Shown here: in pieces, positions 7,037-9,185 of the stretch
How the letters are laid out: the number at the start of each line of letters is the position of its first letter
Position numbering within the stretch: position 1 is the stretch's first letter
DNA from: Acidobacteriaceae bacterium
GTDB taxonomy: Bacteria; Acidobacteriota; Terriglobia; Terriglobales; Acidobacteriaceae
Direction of reading: 5' to 3'
DNA length: 9,185 bases
Assembly (NCBI GenBank): GCA_030040175.1
Contig: JASHUF010000236.1
Coordinates: 1 to 9,185, forward strand
The notes under the pieces: generated by a model
Databases searched by the model: none
Told to the model about the DNA's origin: nothing
Seen by the model: the letters and a program-made list of their open reading frames with translations, nothing else
Program-made: the position numbers and the translations under genes

Positions 7037-8230
7037 CTATTTCACGCCGCGATAAATTTCTGAGCCGGCCAAAAGATACGCGCCCACGCCGTAGACGTAG
7101 CTCGAGGTCTCCGTGTAGGCGCCGGGCGCGGCGCCCACGGGCTGGATGGATCCCAGGCGGCCCTCGGCGTAGACATGCGTGAGCAGGCCGGCCCAGGCCT
7201 TCTGGACGGCGGGCCAATACGCGGCACGGTCGAGGATGCCTTCATTCACGCCATAAGCGAGCGCGTAGGTGATGAAGGCGCTGCCGGAGACTTCGGGGAG
7301 CGGGTAGGCGCCGGGATCGAGCAGGCCGGGACGCCAGAGACCATCCGTGCCCTGGATCGAAAGCATCTCGGCGGCCATCTCGCGAAGCAGCGCGATGTAT
7401 TTGGGCCGCAGCGGCGAGTTGGCGGGGAGCCGCTCCAGCACGCGGGCGATGCCCGCCATCACCCAGCCGTTGCCGCGCGACCAGAAGAGCGGCTCGCCGT
7501 TGTTCTCGTGCTTGTCCAGGTAGCTTGCGTCGCGGAAATAGAGGTGCTTCGCGGGGTCGTAGAGCAGGTTGGTGGTGATCTCCCACTGCCGGTTCATGAA
7601 GTCGAGATATTTTGTGTCGCCGGTGGCGGCATACATGTCCGCATAGATGGGCGGGGCCATGAAGAGCGCATCGCACCACCACCATAATGGCCTCTTTGGA
7701 TCGGTGGGGTCGGGCGTGGCCATCTCCTGGTTGAGGCGCGCCATCATGGGCTCGATCATCTTGTGGTCGGGATGGAGCAGGTAGAGATCGAGATAGGTCT
7801 GGCCGATGGCCTGGTCGTCGGCGTGCATCACGCGCGGGCCCGGCTGCCAGTCGAGGCGCTCGCTCACGTGCATGATGGCTTGCTCGTATCTCTCGCCGGC
7901 CACTTGTTGCGGGACGGCCAGGAATCCGGTGTAGAGCGCGGCCCAGGTCCAGTCGTATTGGGCCTGCTGGGGAAGGCGGGCGAGCTGCCAGTCGGCCACG
8001 AGCTTGATGGCTTTGGCGAGAGCGCGGTGCGAGAGCCTGGGGGAAAGATGGGCAAGCGGGCCGGGAGTGGGAAGCGTGTCGCCGGGAGGCGCAACGGGCG
8101 CGCGCTGGGCCCGGGCGGGTAGCGTTGCGAATAGGAGAAAGGCAAGAGTGCACGCAGCGAACGAAGCGGCGCAGCGGATGCGGGGAGACGGTTTTTCGGT
8201 TTGCATGGAGAGCGCCGGCGCGCGGCGCAT
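7037..8230 (-). CDS. Secreted GH105 unsaturated glycuronyl hydrolase (YteR-like)
   Basis: A 397-aa glycoside hydrolase that in this family removes the unsaturated uronic acid left at the non-reducing end by pectin or rhamnogalacturonan lyases. Signal peptide: basic n-region, hydrophobic core (about 21-38), ARA|Q cleavage after A41, so it acts in the periplasm or is exported. The alpha/alpha-barrel motifs are present: DWTWAALYTG (93-102), HADDQAIGQTY (136-146), WWWCDALFMAPP (183-194) with the predicted catalytic acid D187 (equivalent to D143 in B. subtilis YteR), WSRGNGW (250-256) and PLPEVSGSAFITYALAYGV (310-328). Length suits the family (YteR is about 370 aa) plus a signal. An in-frame ATG at 8206 gives a shorter, equally good signal peptide; neither has a Shine-Dalgarno. 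GH105 and GH88 are related; the motifs favour GH105. The upstream TonB receptor suggests carbohydrate scavenging. Confidence 0.92.
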   Translation of the reverse strand: MRRAPALSMQTEKPSPRIRCAASFAACTLAFLLFATLPARAQRAPVAPPGDTLPTPGPLAHLSPRLSHRALAKAIKLVADWQLARLPQQAQYDWTWAALYTGFLAVPQQVAGERYEQAIMHVSERLDWQPGPRVMHADDQAIGQTYLDLYLLHPDHKMIEPMMARLNQEMATPDPTDPKRPLWWWCDALFMAPPIYADMYAATGDTKYLDFMNRQWEITTNLLYDPAKHLYFRDASYLDKHENNGEPLFWSRGNGWVMAGIARVLERLPANSPLRPKYIALLREMAAEMLSIQGTDGLWRPGLLDPGAYPLPEVSGSAFITYALAYGVNEGILDRAAYWPAVQKAWAGLLTHVYAEGRLGSIQPVGAAPGAYTETSSYVYGVGAYLLAGSEIYRGVK

Positions 8231-8239
8231 ACAAACGGA

Positions 8240-8269
8240 AAGCTAGTGCGCGTGCGGGGAAGATGTCAA
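8240..8269 (-). promoter_or_regulatory. Sigma-70-type promoter for the GH105 gene
   Basis: On the minus strand a perfect TTGACA (8269-8264) is followed after 18 bp by TAGCTT (8245-8240), which keeps the important T1, A2 and T6 of the -10 box. Transcription would begin near 8231-8233. This leaves almost no leader before ATG 8230, or about 26 nt before ATG 8206. Absence of a Shine-Dalgarno at either ATG is consistent with a leaderless message. Confidence 0.55.
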
Positions 8270-8292
8270 GGCGCAGCGGGACCTGGTGCTAC

Positions 8293-8405
8293 AGCGGTTT
8301 CACAGTTGCTGTATCCCGAAGCCGCAGATGCTAAGTGGCTTTTTCACCGAGAAAAAGCCACCTTCCGCAACTGTGAAATATGGCTACATGTACTGTGGAA
8401 CCGCT
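8293..8405. repeat. Nested palindromic element with alternative pairing arms
   Basis: Three inverted repeats share one 113-bp block. The inner stem is GTGGCTTTTTC (8335-8345) with GAAAAAGCCAC (8351-8361), 11 bp perfect around loop ACCGA. The middle stem is TTTCACAGTTGC (8298-8309) with GCAACTGTGAAA (8367-8378), 12 bp perfect. The outer pair is AGCGGTTTCACAG (8293-8305) with CTGTGGAACCGCT (8393-8405), 12 of 13. Middle and outer stems compete for the same left arm. The right arm ends at the base before the receptor stop codon (8408-8406 on the minus strand). A separate 8-bp palindrome TACATGTA sits at 8385-8392. The U/A runs are inside the inner stem, so it is not a classical terminator. Candidates are a structured 3' RNA, an extragenic palindrome or a miniature mobile element. 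Confidence 0.85.
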
Positions 8406-9185
8406 CTAGAACTGCAGGCGCAGGCCGAGCTCGATCTGGCGTTCGCGGTAGAAATCGGTGGCGTTGATGTTGAGCGGCTGGCCGAAGGCCGGAAGCAAAG
8501 GAGCGGTGCTGGAGGTTGTGCTGCTCGAAGTGCAACCTGGGTACTCCGTTGTGGGATTGATGGTGAGGTAGCACAACGTGGGGAAACCGGTCTGGCTGCC
8601 GGGCTCGACAGAGTAGCCGGTGGTTTCAATCTCGGTGACATTCTGGTGGTTGAAGAGGTTGAAGCTTTCAGCCAGTAATTCGAGCGAGCGCATGTGCCCC
8701 AGGTCGAAGCGCTTGCCCAGGCGCAGGTCGGCCTTCCACGTTTCGGGATAGCGAAAGGTGTTGCGGCCGATCGAGTAGGAGCGGCCGTCGCTGCCCGTGC
8801 CGTAGATGCGGTTGTCGCCGCCGGAGCCGTTCATGCCCGGCCCCAGTCCCACGATGGCCGCGCCGGTGGCCTGGTCGAACTCTTCGGCGAGCGAGCCCGA
8901 GGTGCGCATGGTGTACGGCAGCCCGCTGCGATACTGACCGATGCCGGAGAGCATCCAGCCGTTGGCGAAGCGGCCGGCGAGGCCGTGCAGTTTCCACGGC
9001 GACTCGTAGAGGACGAGCGCGGCTGCGGAGTGGCGGACGTCAAGATCGCTCGTCCCGTATTCGAGATTGAAATCGCGGGGGTCGAGAACGTCACTGCCGG
9101 CGGCGAGCGTAGTCTCGTTGGGGTTCCAGTCCATGGCGTGCGCGTACGTGTAATGCGCGTGGAAGGTGAGGCCGCGGCGGCCATA
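8406..9185 (-). CDS. Oar-like TonB-dependent outer membrane receptor, C-terminal part
   Basis: The last 259 codons of a large outer-membrane barrel; the frame is open to the window edge, so the N-terminal carboxypeptidase-like domain, plug and most of the barrel are missing. Visible landmarks are GLTFHAHYTYAHAMDW, DPRDFNLEYGTSDLDVRH, GWMLSGIGQYRSGLPYTM, the LRLGKRFDLG strand, LLAESFNLFNHQNVTEI, and a terminal strand IELGLRLQF ending in Phe, the usual signal for insertion by the Bam complex. These are typical of the Oar/TonB receptors that are numerous in Acidobacteriota. The substrate cannot be read from the sequence; oligosaccharides are plausible given the GH105 gene 175 nt downstream on the same strand. 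A Ser/Thr-rich insert (TSSSTTSST) near the end is a likely surface loop. The gene end is intact and followed at once by the nested palindrome. Confidence 0.93.
   Translation of the reverse strand, partial: YGRRGLTFHAHYTYAHAMDWNPNETTLAAGSDVLDPRDFNLEYGTSDLDVRHSAAALVLYESPWKLHGLAGRFANGWMLSGIGQYRSGLPYTMRTSGSLAEEFDQATGAAIVGLGPGMNGSGGDNRIYGTGSDGRSYSIGRNTFRYPETWKADLRLGKRFDLGHMRSLELLAESFNLFNHQNVTEIETTGYSVEPGSQTGFPTLCYLTINPTTEYPGCTSSSTTSSTAPLLPAFGQPLNINATDFYRERQIELGLRLQF

Noticed and set aside
8335..8361. Rho-independent terminator for the receptor gene
   Set aside because: No U-tract follows the stem on either strand; the T-run is within the 5' arm.
8286..8678. A plus-strand frame spanning the palindrome and the end of the receptor gene
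   Set aside because: Its 5' third is the palindrome itself and the rest is antisense to a clear beta-barrel; no start signal precedes it.

Overview
The window is GC-rich, gene-dense chromosomal DNA. It most likely comes from an Acidobacteriota (Terriglobia/Acidobacteriaceae-like) soil bacterium. The strongest hint is the fragment at the right end, the C-terminal beta-barrel of an Oar-like TonB-dependent receptor, a family greatly expanded in that phylum. The GH105 glycosidase and the Rcp1-type kinase/regulator cassette fit the same picture. Taxonomy here is inferred from gene content, not from a marker gene.

Left part (+ strand, 1-1326): the 3' end of a manganese-type superoxide dismutase, then an array of 7-bp repeats arranged as two inverted blocks, then a secreted protein of unknown function.

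Centre (+ strand, about 1500-5032): a tight three-gene signalling operon with 3-nt and 1-nt gaps. It encodes a membrane-anchored histidine kinase with a KdpD-like four-helix domain, a stand-alone Rcp1-type response regulator, and a soluble REC-PAS-PAS-HisKA-HATPase kinase. None of the three carries a DNA-binding or enzymatic output domain, so the cassette looks like a phosphorelay whose output lies elsewhere. The first gene has a duplicated Shine-Dalgarno/ATG site.

Right part (- strand, 9185 down to 5135): the TonB receptor end, then a 113-bp nested palindrome that touches the receptor's stop codon, then a secreted GH105 unsaturated glycuronyl hydrolase with a recognisable promoter just before its start. 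These are followed by a small four-helix DUF1761-like membrane protein and a Ste24-like M48 membrane metalloprotease. The receptor and GH105 suggest acquisition and trimming of pectin-type oligosaccharides. The last two genes are probably co-transcribed (44-nt gap) and concern membrane protein processing. The + and - gene groups converge at 5033-5134.

No mobile element gene, CRISPR array, tRNA or rRNA was seen. The most unusual non-coding structure is the nested palindrome at 8293-8405, in which one left arm can pair with either of two right arms. Every intergenic gap is shorter than 300 bases.
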